Source: Staphylococcus hsinchuensis (GTDB lineage: Bacteria; Bacillota; Bacilli; Staphylococcales; Staphylococcaceae). From it: a stretch of DNA of 64,000 nucleotides. The stretch is from the NCBI RefSeq assembly GCF_038789205.1, contig NZ_CP128355.1, positions 1,798,001 through 1,862,000 of the forward strand. The letters run 5' to 3'. The notes below the pieces were generated by a model that worked only from the letters and a program-made list of their open reading frames with translations, ran no database searches and had not been told where the DNA came from. How positions within the stretch are numbered: the first letter of the stretch is position 1; each line of letters starts with the position of its first letter. The position numbers and the translations under genes are program-made. Below, piece after piece: positions 10,593-22,292 of the stretch.

Positions 10593-11579
10593 TTATTTAT
10601 CTGGTGATCCGTTATCTTCTGGGTTAGTGCGTTTATTAATTGATTCTCTCATGCCTGTATCAGCTTCGATATTTTTTAGATTGTAATAATCTTTTACTCC
10701 AATATTTCCTGAACGTAATGCTTCAGACATAGCTTTAGGAACTTCGGCTTCTGCTTCAACAACTTTCGCTTTCATTTCTTGAACGCGTGCTTTCATTTCT
10801 TGTTCACTTGCTACAGCCATTGCTCTACGTTCTTCCGCTTTCGCTTGAGCAATATTCTTATCAGCAAGTGCTTGTTCAGTTTGAAGGTCTGCACCGATAT
10901 TTTTACTAATATCTACATCTGCAATATCAATTGAAAGTATTTCAAAAGCAGTACCTGAATCTAATCCTTTACTTAACACGGTTTTTGAAATATTATCTGG
11001 ATTTTCTAACACTTGTGTATGATGCTCACTTGAACCGATTGTTGAAACAATACCTTCACCTACACGTGCGATAATCGTTTCCTCACCTGCACCACCGACA
11101 AGACGAGCGATATTTGCTCGTACAGTAATTCTTGCTTTAGCTTTAACCTCAATACCGTTCATCGCTACGCCGGCAATAAATGGTGTTTCAATAACCTTTG
11201 GATTTACTGACATTTGAACAGCTTCTAATACATCACGACCTGCTAGATCGATTGCTGCACCTCTTTCAAAAGGTAAATCAATGTCTGCACGTTGAGCTGC
11301 AATATTTGCATCAACTACGCGATCCACATTACCACCAGCTAAGAAATGTGATTCCAATTGATTTGTCGATAAATTTAATCCAGCTTTATGTGCTTTGATT
11401 AAAGGTGAAATCACTTTACGTGGTGAAACACGTCTTAATCTCATACCTACAAGTGTACTAATACTTACTTTAACACCTGCTGCTATAGCTGAAATCCATA
11501 ATCCAACAGGTACAAAAGAAAGTAGAATTAGTAGTGCTAAAACGACTACTACTGCAATAATAATAATAATTGGTATCAT
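10593..11579 (-). CDS. floA: Flotillin-like protein FloA
   Basis: FloA scaffolds functional membrane microdomains in Firmicutes. The 328-residue protein has an N-terminal hydrophobic hairpin-like anchor ([20 protein letters not shown] and the next segment). A PHB/SPFH domain follows, then an Ala/Glu-rich region (about residues 235-300, [20 protein letters not shown]) typical of the flotillin coiled coil. It follows nfeD by 12 bases; NfeD-flotillin pairing is a conserved operon. Confidence 0.96.
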   Translation of the reverse strand: MIPIIIIIAVVVVLALLILLSFVPVGLWISAIAAGVKVSISTLVGMRLRRVSPRKVISPLIKAHKAGLNLSTNQLESHFLAGGNVDRVVDANIAAQRADIDLPFERGAAIDLAGRDVLEAVQMSVNPKVIETPFIAGVAMNGIEVKAKARITVRANIARLVGGAGEETIIARVGEGIVSTIGSSEHHTQVLENPDNISKTVLSKGLDSGTAFEILSIDIADVDISKNIGADLQTEQALADKNIAQAKAEERRAMAVASEQEMKARVQEMKAKVVEAEAEVPKAMSEALRSGNIGVKDYYNLKNIEADTGMRESINKRTNPEDNGSPDK

Positions 11580-11591
11580 ATTTACTCTCCT

Positions 11592-12302
11592 TTACGATTC
11601 AAATTCTCTAACAACGACACGTGTACCTTCAACTTCTAGAATTTTGACTTCTTTATTCCTTAAAATAAAAGAACCATCTGAGACAGCATCAATACGTTCA
11701 TTGTTAACAGTTATTATGCCAGCTGGTCGTAAATCTGTTGACGTTTTGGCAATTTGACCAACTAGATAAGAGCGATCTTCATGAGAAGTGTAACCAGCTT
11801 CTGCGTTTGTAGAATCTTTTAGAACTACTTTATCTAAAAATGGTATTGTCCGTTTAAATATTTTCACAAGTACCACCCACTCAATTAATGATAAAATTAA
11901 TGCTATAACGACATTGGCTAACATCAAAACTAAATTATCACCTAATGTAATTATGCTTAAAGTAATGAGTATTAAACCAATAATACCAATCACTGCACCT
12001 ATGACAAATAACTCAATTATGACTAATATTGCCCCAATAATAAATAACAATACTGAGTAAAAATTAACATCACCCTTAACAAAGAATCCTAAAAAGAAAG
12101 TCATCAATGCAAGAGTTGCAATGATACCAATTATATTTACTTTTTTGGAATATAATTGATATAAAAACCCCGTAAAGATAATACAAGTAAGAATAAGTGA
12201 AACAATGGGGTTCACAATGAAATTTGCAATATGGCTTACCCAGGTGTCATTTTCTACAAATTGAGTTGCAAAGATTCTATGTAAATTATTCGAAGAAAAC
12301 AC
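11592..12302 (-). CDS. NfeD-family membrane protein
   Basis: An NfeD-like protein of about 236 residues with four or five predicted membrane segments (about residues 30-160). The C-terminal soluble OB-fold domain (about 175-236) holds GQIAKTSTDLRPAGIITVNN, the NfeD-C hallmark. NfeD proteins accompany flotillins and influence their membrane domains. The open frame reaches a TTG at 12324-12326, but GAGGTGAT upstream of a GTG at 12300-12302 makes the GTG the better start, although the spacing is short. No protease domain is present, so it is the short NfeD class. Confidence 0.88.
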   Translation of the reverse strand: MFSSNNLHRIFATQFVENDTWVSHIANFIVNPIVSLILTCIIFTGFLYQLYSKKVNIIGIIATLALMTFFLGFFVKGDVNFYSVLLFIIGAILVIIELFVIGAVIGIIGLILITLSIITLGDNLVLMLANVVIALILSLIEWVVLVKIFKRTIPFLDKVVLKDSTNAEAGYTSHEDRSYLVGQIAKTSTDLRPAGIITVNNERIDAVSDGSFILRNKEVKILEVEGTRVVVREFES

Positions 12303-12620
12303 GCTATCACCTCGCTCTCCACTCAATTATACATGAAATTAATAAATGATTATACCGTTTACATCTTAAAATTCTATATTTTCATAATATTCTTTTACTC
12401 AAATGGAATAAACAAAATATATTATAGTAATGAATGGGAAATAAATCGCACATTTACCCTTAGAATAAAAGAAACAATGATCCGCATCCATATAATGCGA
12501 AGACAAATTAAGTCGATTAGTACATAATTTTTTGTAAAGTTTGACCATTGATACTTTTACACATTTTCGCTAAACCATTTAATCAAACTTGAATCTACTT
12601 TATTGTTAAAAATATAGAAA
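12303..12620. other. Intergenic region upstream of the nfeD operon
   Basis: About 320 AT-rich bases between nfeD and the rpsU terminator. On the minus strand there are two TATAAT-like hexamers near 12327 and 12353 that could serve the nfeD-floA operon, but no convincing -35 partner. The short plus-strand open frame here has no ribosome site, and I do not call it. Confidence 0.4.
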
Positions 12621-12655
12621 AAAGCCTTAGTTGTTATTAACAACTAAGGCTTTTT
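12621..12655. terminator. Intrinsic terminator downstream of rpsU
   Basis: GCCTTAGTTGTT pairs with AACAACTAAGGC (12624-12650, 12 bp, loop ATT), with A/T runs on both sides. On the minus strand it ends the rpsU transcript; it could work in both directions. Confidence 0.88.
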
Positions 12656-12701
12656 ATTTATAATTAAATGTTGGTGTTGAGGGAGTCAACGAAACAAACA
12701 A

Positions 12702-12878
12702 TTATTTGAATTTGCGTTTACGCGCAGCTTCAGATTTCTTTTTACGTCTAACACTTGGTTTTTCGTAATATTCACGTTTACGAACTTCTTGGATTGTACC
12801 GCTTTTAGAAACTGATCGCTTGAATCGACGTAACGCATCTTCAAGAGATTCGTTATTTTTTACTACTGTTTTAGACAT
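12702..12878 (-). CDS. rpsU: 30S ribosomal protein S21
   Basis: A 58-residue basic protein starting [20 protein letters not shown] and ending in the Arg/Lys-rich tail [15 protein letters not shown], typical of bS21 of the small subunit. The upstream in-frame extension lies within the GGAGGGAGGG ribosome site, so ATG at 12876-12878 is the start. It has its own promoter (12950-12978) and terminator, so it is expressed apart from the heat-shock operon upstream. Confidence 0.97.
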   Translation of the reverse strand: MSKTVVKNNESLEDALRRFKRSVSKSGTIQEVRKREYYEKPSVRRKKKSEAARKRKFK

Positions 12879-12949
12879 GTGTATTTCCCTCCCTCCAAAT
12901 ATCAACGAAACTTTATTGTCAGCACATAGTATTCAACTATGTATAGAAT

Positions 12950-12978
12950 AGTATAATATAACTTATTAGTCGGGTCAA
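12950..12978 (-). promoter_or_regulatory. Predicted SigA promoter of rpsU
   Basis: Minus strand TTGACC (12978-12973), 17-base spacer, TATACT (12955-12950). It sits between mtaB and rpsU. Confidence 0.7.
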
Positions 12979-13000
12979 TTATGAATTTACATTTTTAACA

Positions 13001-14347
13001 TTATACTAACACAGACTGATCAGTGCTATTAGAAGCATGGTTTACAATTCTTAATAATTGACCTTCATTCATTGGATAATCTGGTTTAGTGATTTTCACT
13101 TTAACAATTTGTCCAATTAAAGATTCGTCACCTTGGAATTCCACTTTCATATAGTTATCTGCATAACCAACTAAAGTACCTTCTTCACTACCAACTTCTT
13201 CAGGTATTACTTCTAATACATCTTGATCGAATTTTGAAGCATATTGTTTAGCTAGTTGATCACTTAAGTTAATTAAAGTATGCACGCGTTCATTTTTAAT
13301 ATTTTCATCAATCTGATCGTCCATTCTCGCAGCTGGTGTACCAATTCTAGGTGAATATGGGAATACGTGTAACTCTGAGAATTGATGATTAACGATGAAA
13401 TCATATGTTTCTTGGAATTCCTCATCAGTCTCTCCAGGGAATCCTACAATAACATCACTAGTCACTGCTAAATCAGGTAATGCTTCATGCAAACGAGTCA
13501 AACGCTCTGAAAAATGAGCCATAGAATACTTTCTTCTCATACGTTTTAGAACCGAATCTGATCCTGATTGTAATGGAATGTGTAAGTGTCTAACAACTTT
13601 ATTGGATTGTTCTAGAACAGAAATTACTTCATCCGTCAGTTGGCTTGCTTCAATAGAAGAAATACGAATACGTTCTAAACCATCTACTGTATCTAAATCT
13701 CTTAGTAGTTGAGCAAGATTATAGTTTTTTAAATCTTGACCATATCCACCTGTGTGAATACCTGTAAGTACGATTTCTTTATACCCTGATTCGACTAATT
13801 GCGTAGCTTGTTCAACTACTTTTTCTGGATCTCTAGAGCGCATAAGGCCTCGTGCCCATGGAATAATGCAGAATGTACAGAAGTTATTACAACCTTCTTG
13901 AATTTTTAATGATGCACGTGTTCTATCAGTGAAGTACGGTACCTCTAATTCTTCATAAGTACGATTCTTCATAATATTACCTACACCATTGATAGGTTGT
14001 CTTTCTTTTTTATATTCTTCAATATAACCAATTAATTTCGTTCTATCTTGAGTACCTACAACGATATCCACTCCAGGAATATCCATAATTTCAGCTGGTG
14101 AAGTTTGTGCATAACAACCTGTTACGCATACAACAGCATCAGGATTTTGACGAATGGCTCTTCTAATAACCTGTCTACTTTTTTTATCACCAGTGTTAGT
14201 AACAGTACATGTATTGATTACAAATACATCAGCGTTTGTATTAAAGTCAACGCGATCGTAATTTGCATCTTTAAATAATTGCCAAATTGCTTCAGTTTCG
14301 TAATGGTTTACTTTACAGCCTAATGTGTGAAAGGCTACAGTTGACAT
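13001..14347 (-). CDS. mtaB: tRNA N6-threonylcarbamoyladenosine(37) methylthiotransferase MtaB
   Basis: MtaB adds a methylthio group to t6A37 of ANN-decoding tRNAs. It has an N-terminal UPF0004 domain (HTLGCKVNHYETEA). The radical-SAM cysteine motif is CNNFCTFCIIP (C-x3-C-x2-C, about residue 150). A C-terminal TRAM domain (about 380-445) completes it. Chosen ATG at 14345-14347 follows GGAGTGAT; 448 residues fits the family. It starts 5 bases after rsmE at the tail of the dnaK operon. tcdA at the right end of the window acts on the same t6A37 position. Confidence 0.96.
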   Translation of the reverse strand: MSTVAFHTLGCKVNHYETEAIWQLFKDANYDRVDFNTNADVFVINTCTVTNTGDKKSRQVIRRAIRQNPDAVVCVTGCYAQTSPAEIMDIPGVDIVVGTQDRTKLIGYIEEYKKERQPINGVGNIMKNRTYEELEVPYFTDRTRASLKIQEGCNNFCTFCIIPWARGLMRSRDPEKVVEQATQLVESGYKEIVLTGIHTGGYGQDLKNYNLAQLLRDLDTVDGLERIRISSIEASQLTDEVISVLEQSNKVVRHLHIPLQSGSDSVLKRMRRKYSMAHFSERLTRLHEALPDLAVTSDVIVGFPGETDEEFQETYDFIVNHQFSELHVFPYSPRIGTPAARMDDQIDENIKNERVHTLINLSDQLAKQYASKFDQDVLEVIPEEVGSEEGTLVGYADNYMKVEFQGDESLIGQIVKVKITKPDYPMNEGQLLRIVNHASNSTDQSVLV

Positions 14348-14352
14348 AAATA

Positions 14353-15105
14353 TCACTCCAATAAATCTTTTTCATAACTTATAGCACTCAATACGTAAAG
14401 CGGTGCTGTTTCTGCCCTTAATATTCTCGGACCAAGACCAATTTGATTGGCTTTATTATCAAATAAAGAAATCTCTTCTTCGGTGAGCCCTCCTTCTGGC
14501 CCGAATATGACAAGGATACGATCACCATAAGAGAATTGCTTTATTATCGATTTAAAATTTATATTCTCTCCATCTTTAGCTGCATTTTCATATGCAATAA
14601 GAACATAGTCATATTCTTCAATACTACCATAAATTTCTTTTAAATTCGATGCATAGTTTATTTTAGGAATCGTAAGTCGATAACTTTGTTCTGCAGCTTC
14701 TTTAATAATTTTTTCCCAACGATCCAATTTCTTCGCAACTTTATTATTGTTTAATTTCACGACAGAACGTTGCATCGCTGTAGCTATAAATTGGCTTGCC
14801 CCTAATTCAGTAGCTTTCTGTAACAACCACTCGTATTTATCTGCTTTGATTAAACCACTACAAATTGTAACCTCCTGTGGCAATTCTGTATCTATATCAA
14901 TTTTATTCTCAAGTATAATTTCAACACCGTTGTCATTCATATCAATGATTTTACATTCATAAACCTGTTTATCTTCAAAAGTAATAATAATATAATCGTC
15001 TATTTGATGACGCATCACATTTTTAATATGATGTATATCATCTTTATTTGTAATAAAAAAACGCTGATGATCATCAGCGTTTTGGTTTAAAAAATATCTT
15101 TGCAT
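14353..15105 (-). CDS. rsmE: 16S rRNA (uracil1498-N3)-methyltransferase RsmE
   Basis: A 250-residue SPOUT-class methyltransferase that modifies U1498 of 16S rRNA. The PUA-like N terminus (MQRYFLNQN) is followed by the knotted SAM site with VIFGPEGGLTEEEI and LGPRILRAETAPL. Its ATG overlaps the prmA stop as TAATG, so translation is coupled. Both neighbours are modification enzymes of the translation apparatus. The longer open frame upstream lies inside prmA and is rejected. Confidence 0.96.
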   Translation of the reverse strand: MQRYFLNQNADDHQRFFITNKDDIHHIKNVMRHQIDDYIIITFEDKQVYECKIIDMNDNGVEIILENKIDIDTELPQEVTICSGLIKADKYEWLLQKATELGASQFIATAMQRSVVKLNNNKVAKKLDRWEKIIKEAAEQSYRLTIPKINYASNLKEIYGSIEEYDYVLIAYENAAKDGENINFKSIIKQFSYGDRILVIFGPEGGLTEEEISLFDNKANQIGLGPRILRAETAPLYVLSAISYEKDLLE

Positions 15106-16046
15106 TATGATTCGCTCACTTTCTGTCCAACGATACAGACCCATCCGTTATCGTGATTAATTGAAATAATGTTAAACCCAATACGCTTCATATGTTCTAC
15201 GATGGCCTCGTGTTTTTCCTCAATAATTCCAGATGTGATAAAATAACCATCTTCTTTTAACGTATTATAAGCATCTTCAATCATTTCATCAATAATGTGA
15301 GCTAAAATATTCGCAATTACGACGTTATATTGTTGTTGTTCTTCTTTTAATAAATTGCCTTCAACAATTTCGATTGCATCTACGCATTGATTTTTTTCGA
15401 AGTTTTCCTTAGCTACTCTCACAGCAAGTTCATCAACATCTATTGCTTTAATATGTTGAACATTCAATAGATGAGAAGCAATGCTTAAAATGCCAGAACC
15501 AGTACCAACATCAATTACAGAATCATCAGGTTTTACATATGTTTCTATTGCTTTTAAACACATGCTTGTTGTTGGGTGATCACCAGTTCCGAAGGCCATT
15601 CCAGGATCTAATTCTATACATAGTTCATTTGCGTCTTCTTTTTGGTATGATTCCCAACTTGGAACAATTGTAAATTTCTCTGATGCACGGAAAGGATGGA
15701 AATAATTTTTCCATTCATTTTCCCAGTCTTGATCTCTTATCGTAGATTCTTCAAATTCAAATATATTATTATCGAGGTTTGATATTTGCTTAATTTGTGT
15801 TTGAATTTCGTTTTTAAGTTGTGCTGTATATTTCATTTCATTGAAATAAGCTTTAACTCTTACACCCTCGTCCGGGTAATCTGATTCATTTAATTCAAAT
15901 ATTTCACCATGTTTATCTGCAAAGTCATGTTTAAGATCATTTGAATCTTCGATAACGACACCATTTGAGCCTAACTCTTCTAGAATATTCGTGACCACGT
16001 AGACAACGTCATGATTTACTGTAATTGATACTTCGGTCCAGTTCAT
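15105..16046 (-). CDS. prmA: Ribosomal protein L11 methyltransferase PrmA
   Basis: PrmA methylates ribosomal protein L11. The N-terminal substrate-recognition domain is followed by a Rossmann methyltransferase with the SAM motif [14 protein letters not shown] and the catalytic-region [19 protein letters not shown] is the PrmA-specific motif. 313 residues; it starts 3 bases after dnaJ. Its place in the heat-shock operon is conserved in Firmicutes. Confidence 0.97.
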   Translation of the reverse strand: MNWTEVSITVNHDVVYVVTNILEELGSNGVVIEDSNDLKHDFADKHGEIFELNESDYPDEGVRVKAYFNEMKYTAQLKNEIQTQIKQISNLDNNIFEFEESTIRDQDWENEWKNYFHPFRASEKFTIVPSWESYQKEDANELCIELDPGMAFGTGDHPTTSMCLKAIETYVKPDDSVIDVGTGSGILSIASHLLNVQHIKAIDVDELAVRVAKENFEKNQCVDAIEIVEGNLLKEEQQQYNVVIANILAHIIDEMIEDAYNTLKEDGYFITSGIIEEKHEAIVEHMKRIGFNIISINHDNGWVCIVGQKVSES

Positions 16047-16049
16047 TTG

Positions 16050-17180
16050 CTATTCTCCTTTAAAGAATCTTTTAGCTTTATCTTTGAAATTTGTCGGTTG
16101 CTCTTCTAGTTGTTCTCCATCTATTTCTGCAAATTCACGTAATAATTCTTTTTGTCGATCAGACATTTTTGTTGGTGTAACAACTTTAACATTTACAAAC
16201 AAGTCACCATATCCGTATCCATGTACATTTTTAATACCTTTATCTTTTAGGCGGAATTGTTTACCTGTTTGTGTACCTGCTGGAATAGTAAGCATTACCT
16301 GTCCATTTAGAGTAGGTACTTTAATTTCGTCACCTAAGCTTGCTTGCGCAATACTAATATTTAACGAATGGAATATATCGTCTCCATCTCTATCAAATGT
16401 GTCAGATGGTTTTACTCTAAATACGACATATAAATCACCTTGTGGTCCTCCGTTTTCACCTGGACCACCTTCTCCTGCTAAACGGATTTGTTGTTCATTA
16501 TCTACACCTTCAGGCACAGTTACACGGATTTTAACTGTTTTATTTTCTGTACCTTTACCATGACAAGTTGGGCATGGCTCTTCAAATTCTTGTCCTGTAC
16601 CATTACATGATGGACAAACTTTTTCAGTTCTTACTCGGCCAAGAATTGTATTTTGTTCAACAGATACGTGACCGGCACCGTTACAGTATGAACAAGTTTT
16701 CTTTTTCGTGCCAGGTTTTGCACCTTCACCATCACAAGTATGACAAGTAACGTCTTTTCGAATAGAAATTTCTTTTTCAGTACCAAACACTGCTTCGTCG
16801 AATGTTACTGTCATTGTGTATTGTAAATCATCACCTTTTCGTGGGGCGTTTGGATCACGTTGTCTTCCACCACCAAAGAATGAACTGAAGATGTCTTCGA
16901 AACCGCCGCCGAAGCCACTGAAGTCTTGGCCGCCAAAACCTTGTCCACCAAAACCACCTTGTGGACCATCATGACCAAATTGATCATAATTTGCACGTTT
17001 ATTTTCGTCACTTAATACTTCATATGCTTCTGAAAGCTCTTTGAACTTTTCGTCGGCACCTTCTTCTTGGTTAATATCTGGATGATATTTTTTTGATAAT
17101 TTACGGTAAGCTTTTTTTATTTCATCTTTCGAAGCATCTTTACTTACTCCTAAGACTTCATAATAATCTCTTTTAGCCAC
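16050..17180 (-). CDS. dnaJ: Chaperone DnaJ (Hsp40)
   Basis: DnaJ stimulates DnaK ATPase and delivers unfolded substrates. The J domain carries YHPDI (HPD motif, about residue 30-35). A Gly/Phe-rich linker follows (about 70-110), then four zinc-binding repeats ([32 protein letters not shown]) and the C-terminal substrate domains. The frame is open further upstream, but GTG at 17178-17180 follows AAAGGAGAG and gives [16 protein letters not shown], 376 residues. A terminator-like hairpin separates it from dnaK. Confidence 0.97.
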   Translation of the reverse strand: MAKRDYYEVLGVSKDASKDEIKKAYRKLSKKYHPDINQEEGADEKFKELSEAYEVLSDENKRANYDQFGHDGPQGGFGGQGFGGQDFSGFGGGFEDIFSSFFGGGRQRDPNAPRKGDDLQYTMTVTFDEAVFGTEKEISIRKDVTCHTCDGEGAKPGTKKKTCSYCNGAGHVSVEQNTILGRVRTEKVCPSCNGTGQEFEEPCPTCHGKGTENKTVKIRVTVPEGVDNEQQIRLAGEGGPGENGGPQGDLYVVFRVKPSDTFDRDGDDIFHSLNISIAQASLGDEIKVPTLNGQVMLTIPAGTQTGKQFRLKDKGIKNVHGYGYGDLFVNVKVVTPTKMSDRQKELLREFAEIDGEQLEEQPTNFKDKAKRFFKGE

Positions 17181-17270
17181 AGTTATCTCTCCTTTACTGT
17201 ATTTTATAGTCGTTTGAGATATAAACTCATTTAAGAAAATTATATAACGTGACCTCATTGCAATTCAAAA

Positions 17271-17311
17271 TAAAGAAAAAAGTCAAAGCCAATGTTCAAT
17301 TGACTTTGACT
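17271..17311 (-). terminator. Terminator-like hairpin between dnaK and dnaJ
   Basis: AGTCAAAG (17281-17288) pairs with CTTTGACT (17304-17311), continued by CAAT/ATTG after one mismatch, loop GTTCA. On the minus strand it is followed by TTTTTTC, the shape of an intrinsic terminator. Inside the operon it would lower the amount of dnaJ relative to dnaK mRNA or act as an RNA-processing or stability element. Confidence 0.7.
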
Positions 17312-17372
17312 AATTTTGGCTAAGCAATTGTGTTATATTTGATTATTAACAATTTGTTAGTCATTACTGAAC

Positions 17373-19244
<1,872 letters not shown>

Positions 19245-19278
19245 TTATTGAAATTTATGTTTTTATTAATGTTTTTTC

Positions 19279-19917
19279 TTATTGGTTTACTTTAACCATT
19301 GAAGGTCTTAATACACGTTCCTTCAATTTATAACCACTTTGTAGTTCTTGGGTGATTTGTCCTGATTCATAATCAGGGTTTTCATCTTGAACTACTGCCT
19401 GATGTACATTTGGATCAAATTGCTGTCCTTCTGCGTCGATTTTTTCTAATCCGTTTTTACTCAAGGCATTTAATAGGCTTTCATGAACCATTTCTACACC
19501 TTTTTTAAGTGATTTGAATTGTTCATCTTCACCATCTATTTGTAAAGCACGTTCGATGTTATCAATTGTTGGTAAAATATCATTCAACACATCTTGTGCT
19601 TTATAAGCTTTCATCGTTTGATTTTCTTTTTGAATTCGACGTTTGTAGTTTTCAAATTCAGCATATAATCTTAAATATTTTTCTTCATTTTCTTGAACAT
19701 CTTGTTTCAATTGTTGAATTTCTTCATCTTTAGGGTCTAAATCTGCGTCAGTTGATTCTGTATTGTCTTCATGCAGATTGTCTTGTTCCTCTTGCGTCGT
19801 TTCTTCAGTATTTTTAACCGTTTCTTCAGATGTCTGACCTTGGTTGTCTGAATTTGATTGATCATCTGATTGTTGATCATCAAACTGGTTGTTTACTGAT
19901 TCATTTTTTTCTGTCAT
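19279..19917 (-). CDS. grpE: Nucleotide exchange factor GrpE
   Basis: GrpE releases ADP from DnaK. The 212-residue protein has a long acidic, Gln/Asn-rich disordered N terminus (about residues 1-60), a long helix (about 65-120) and the C-terminal beta domain with [14 protein letters not shown] chose ATG at 19915-19917 ([10 protein letters not shown]), which follows GGAGGGCAG; the longer open frame overlaps the hrcA end and its ribosome site. Confidence 0.97.
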   Translation of the reverse strand: MTEKNESVNNQFDDQQSDDQSNSDNQGQTSEETVKNTEETTQEEQDNLHEDNTESTDADLDPKDEEIQQLKQDVQENEEKYLRLYAEFENYKRRIQKENQTMKAYKAQDVLNDILPTIDNIERALQIDGEDEQFKSLKKGVEMVHESLLNALSKNGLEKIDAEGQQFDPNVHQAVVQDENPDYESGQITQELQSGYKLKERVLRPSMVKVNQ

Positions 19918-19943
19918 TGTCTGCCCTCCAATACATTTCCTCG

Positions 19944-20924
19944 TTACCAAATCGTATTTAAGATTTTGATAACATTTTGATAATTCATAGCCGTCGGTCC
20001 GATTACCGCTATCTTTCCTTTTAGTCTATCATCAATGTGATATTCACTTGTAACGATAGATATATCACTCAAACTTGATTCTATTTCATGTCCAATCTTA
20101 ACATTTATCTCGGAATTAGACATGTCATCAAGTAATTGGGTGATTTTCTTTGATTCTATATATTGCAAAATGGGTTGGATCGACGAAACATTATTTTCAT
20201 TTAATGCATCAATTAGTTTAACCTTTCCACCCATGTAAATGCCATTACTTTGATTATCAAAATGAGCATCGATTGTATTTAGCATGTTCTCGATAAATGA
20301 TTTCTCCATATTGGAATTAACGAATGACATTAATTCATCTTCGAAATGATAATTGTTCCATTCGTTATATTTATCGGTAACAAAATTCGATATTTTCATT
20401 AACTCATCATTTGATAATGGCGCATCAGATGCTAGATGTAAGTGCTCAACATGCCCTGATGAAAATACCACAACCATGATAACCAAATGTGCATTGGGTC
20501 TAATCAAGTGGATGTTATTAATAATATCTTTATTGTGGTTAGGATGCATGACCAACGTTGTATATTGAGAGGCTACTGATAATTCATCAGCAAATTCACT
20601 TAAAGTTGATGATATATCGTATTGATTTTCAATTAGTAATGCTCTCAACCGTTGTATCTTCTTCTCTTGTTGATGAGATGTTTGCTTTAATAATTGGTTC
20701 ACATAATATCTAATGCCTAACTCAGAAGGCGAACGACCTGAAGACGTATGCAATTTTTCAATCAATGCAAGTTCTTCTAGGTGTTTCATATCATTTCTTA
20801 TAGTAGCTGGGCTTACATTGAGCTTATGACGTTCTATCAACGTCTTAGAACCAATTGGTTGGCCTAATTCAACATAGTCTTCAACAATTGCATTAAGTAT
20901 GCTCAATTGTCTATCACTAATCAT
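19944..20924 (-). CDS. hrcA: Heat-inducible transcription repressor HrcA
   Basis: HrcA binds CIRCE and represses the dnaK and groE operons; GroEL is thought to keep it active. The 326-residue protein has an N-terminal winged helix ([29 protein letters not shown]) and the GAF-like dimer domain of the family. It is the first gene after the CIRCE operator, so it is autoregulated. Start ATG at 20922-20924. Confidence 0.98.
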   Translation of the reverse strand: MISDRQLSILNAIVEDYVELGQPIGSKTLIERHKLNVSPATIRNDMKHLEELALIEKLHTSSGRSPSELGIRYYVNQLLKQTSHQQEKKIQRLRALLIENQYDISSTLSEFADELSVASQYTTLVMHPNHNKDIINNIHLIRPNAHLVIMVVVFSSGHVEHLHLASDAPLSNDELMKISNFVTDKYNEWNNYHFEDELMSFVNSNMEKSFIENMLNTIDAHFDNQSNGIYMGGKVKLIDALNENNVSSIQPILQYIESKKITQLLDDMSNSEINVKIGHEIESSLSDISIVTSEYHIDDRLKGKIAVIGPTAMNYQNVIKILNTIW

Positions 20925-20936
20925 GCTTTCACCTCA

Positions 20937-20963
20937 TTAGCACTCTTTTCTCTCAAGTGCTAA
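20937..20963. promoter_or_regulatory. CIRCE operator (HrcA binding site)
   Basis: Reading the minus strand: TTAGCACTT, a 9-base spacer, GAGTGCTAA. It differs from the consensus TTAGCACTC-N9-GAGTGCTAA by a single base in one arm. It lies just downstream of the promoter and 13 bases upstream of hrcA. Confidence 0.97.
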
Positions 20964-20967
20964 TTAT

Positions 20968-20996
20968 AATTTATCAAATTGGTCAAAGTAAGTCAA
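20968..20996 (-). promoter_or_regulatory. Predicted SigA promoter of the hrcA-dnaK operon
   Basis: Minus strand TTGACT (20996-20991), 17-base spacer, TAAATT (20973-20968). A TATAAT also overlaps at 20969-20964, but no -35 sits at normal distance from it. The start point falls inside CIRCE, as expected for repression. Confidence 0.6.
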
Positions 20997-21019
20997 TGTT
21001 AAAGCATCGAAATTTTAAA

Positions 21020-22144
21020 TTAAATGTTTAATAAAAATGATTCAAATACAAGATTACCTACAACCTTGCCTCTATCAGTCAATTTGAGATGATTATTTTC
21101 TTCTTTAATCAAGTGTTGATCTAGTAACTGCGTAAGTGATGAACCATATATATCCTCTATTGTTTGACCAAATTTATCATAAAATCTCTGCTTACTAACG
21201 CCTTCGTTCATGCGTAGGCCTAAAAACATTTCTTCTTCCATTTGTTCAACTTTTGTTGGAAATTCTGAACGTAGTAACGGTCGTTCATTACTTTTTATTT
21301 TTTTAATATAGTGATTCACAGGGTTTACATTTGTATAACGCTCTCCGTCAACATAACCACTAGCACCTGCACCAAATCCATAATAACCTTCATTTCTCCA
21401 ATAAACTTTATTATGTTCAGATTCATGACCTTCTTTACCAAAGTTTGAAATTTCGTATTGATGCATAGAAGATCGTTCCATGCGATGCAATAAATAATCA
21501 TACATTTCTTCACCTACGTCTTCATTCGGCAACTTCAGTTTCCCTTTTCTATACATATTATAAAATTGAGTTTGAGGTTCCAAAATAAGCCCGTAGCTAG
21601 AAATATGATCAATATCCATAGCTAATGCTTTATCTAAACTATCTTTAAAATCTTCCATTGTTTGACTAGGTAAATGGTACATTAAATCTAAACTAATTGA
21701 TGGGATACCTACTTTACGAGCGTTTTCAACGGATTGATATATGTCTTGCATATTATGAGTGCGTCCCAAGATTTCTAATAATTCAGGCTTAAATGTTTGT
21801 ACACCCATCGATAAGCGATTGACGCCATATGCTTTTAATAATTTTACTTTTTCTAAAGTTAATTCGTCAGGGTTTGCTTCAAAGCTAAATTCACCTTTAA
21901 TGTTAAAGATTTTCGTGATGGCAAGTAATAACTTTTCTAATTGTGCTAAATTTAATGCAGTTGGCGTCCCGCCTCCCACAAATACTGTTTGTAGTGTTCG
22001 TACAGTACTTCGTTCCATTTCTTCTATCAAACAATCTAAGTATTCGTCGACTGGTTGATTTTGTATAAAATATTTATTGAAATCACAATATGTACATATT
22101 CGCACGCAAAATGGTATATGAATATATGCACTTTTTACTTCCAT
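21020..22144 (-). CDS. hemW: Radical SAM heme chaperone HemW
   Basis: A 374-residue HemN-like radical SAM protein. The cluster motif CVRICTYCDF (C-x3-C-x2-C, residues 12-19) and GGGTPTALN are present. HemW members are now regarded as heme-transfer chaperones rather than coproporphyrinogen oxidases. The HemW-type C-terminal domain is complete. It lies between lepA and hrcA on the same strand, as in Bacillus, and is separated from lepA by a strong hairpin. Confidence 0.92.
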   Translation of the reverse strand: MEVKSAYIHIPFCVRICTYCDFNKYFIQNQPVDEYLDCLIEEMERSTVRTLQTVFVGGGTPTALNLAQLEKLLLAITKIFNIKGEFSFEANPDELTLEKVKLLKAYGVNRLSMGVQTFKPELLEILGRTHNMQDIYQSVENARKVGIPSISLDLMYHLPSQTMEDFKDSLDKALAMDIDHISSYGLILEPQTQFYNMYRKGKLKLPNEDVGEEMYDYLLHRMERSSMHQYEISNFGKEGHESEHNKVYWRNEGYYGFGAGASGYVDGERYTNVNPVNHYIKKIKSNERPLLRSEFPTKVEQMEEEMFLGLRMNEGVSKQRFYDKFGQTIEDIYGSSLTQLLDQHLIKEENNHLKLTDRGKVVGNLVFESFLLNI

Positions 22145-22191
22145 TATTAATTCACCCGACTTTATAATACTTACTTTACTTCTATTTTTCC

Positions 22192-22280
22192 AAAAAAACT
22201 GGAGGCTAGGACACTTTATAATGTTGTGCTAATCACCTATGAAAGGTAAATCATTTATTAGCACTTTGTCCTGACCTCCA
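22192..22280 (-). terminator. Large inverted repeat / terminator after lepA
   Basis: A long imperfect stem: GGAGGCTAGGACA (22201-22213) opposite TGTCCTGACCTCC (22267-22279), with GTGCTAAT/ATTAGCAC as a second inner helix. On the minus strand it ends in a run of Ts. It is placed to terminate lepA transcription before hemW. The outer arms resemble the GGAC/GTCC-type intergenic repeats common in staphylococci. Confidence 0.75.
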
Positions 22281-22292
22281 AAATTAAGGTTT

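Noticed and set aside
12333..12527. 64-codon plus-strand open frame between nfeD and rpsU
   Set aside because: No ribosome site, AT-driven composition, and it starts within the nfeD upstream region.
16084..16563. 159-codon plus-strand open frame opposite dnaJ
   Set aside because: Shadow of a fully conserved dnaJ; no ribosome site or family resemblance.
17178..17258. Longer DnaJ N terminus from the extended open frame
   Set aside because: The extra 26 residues are unlike DnaJ, and a clear AAAGGAGAG ribosome site precedes the GTG at 17178-17180.
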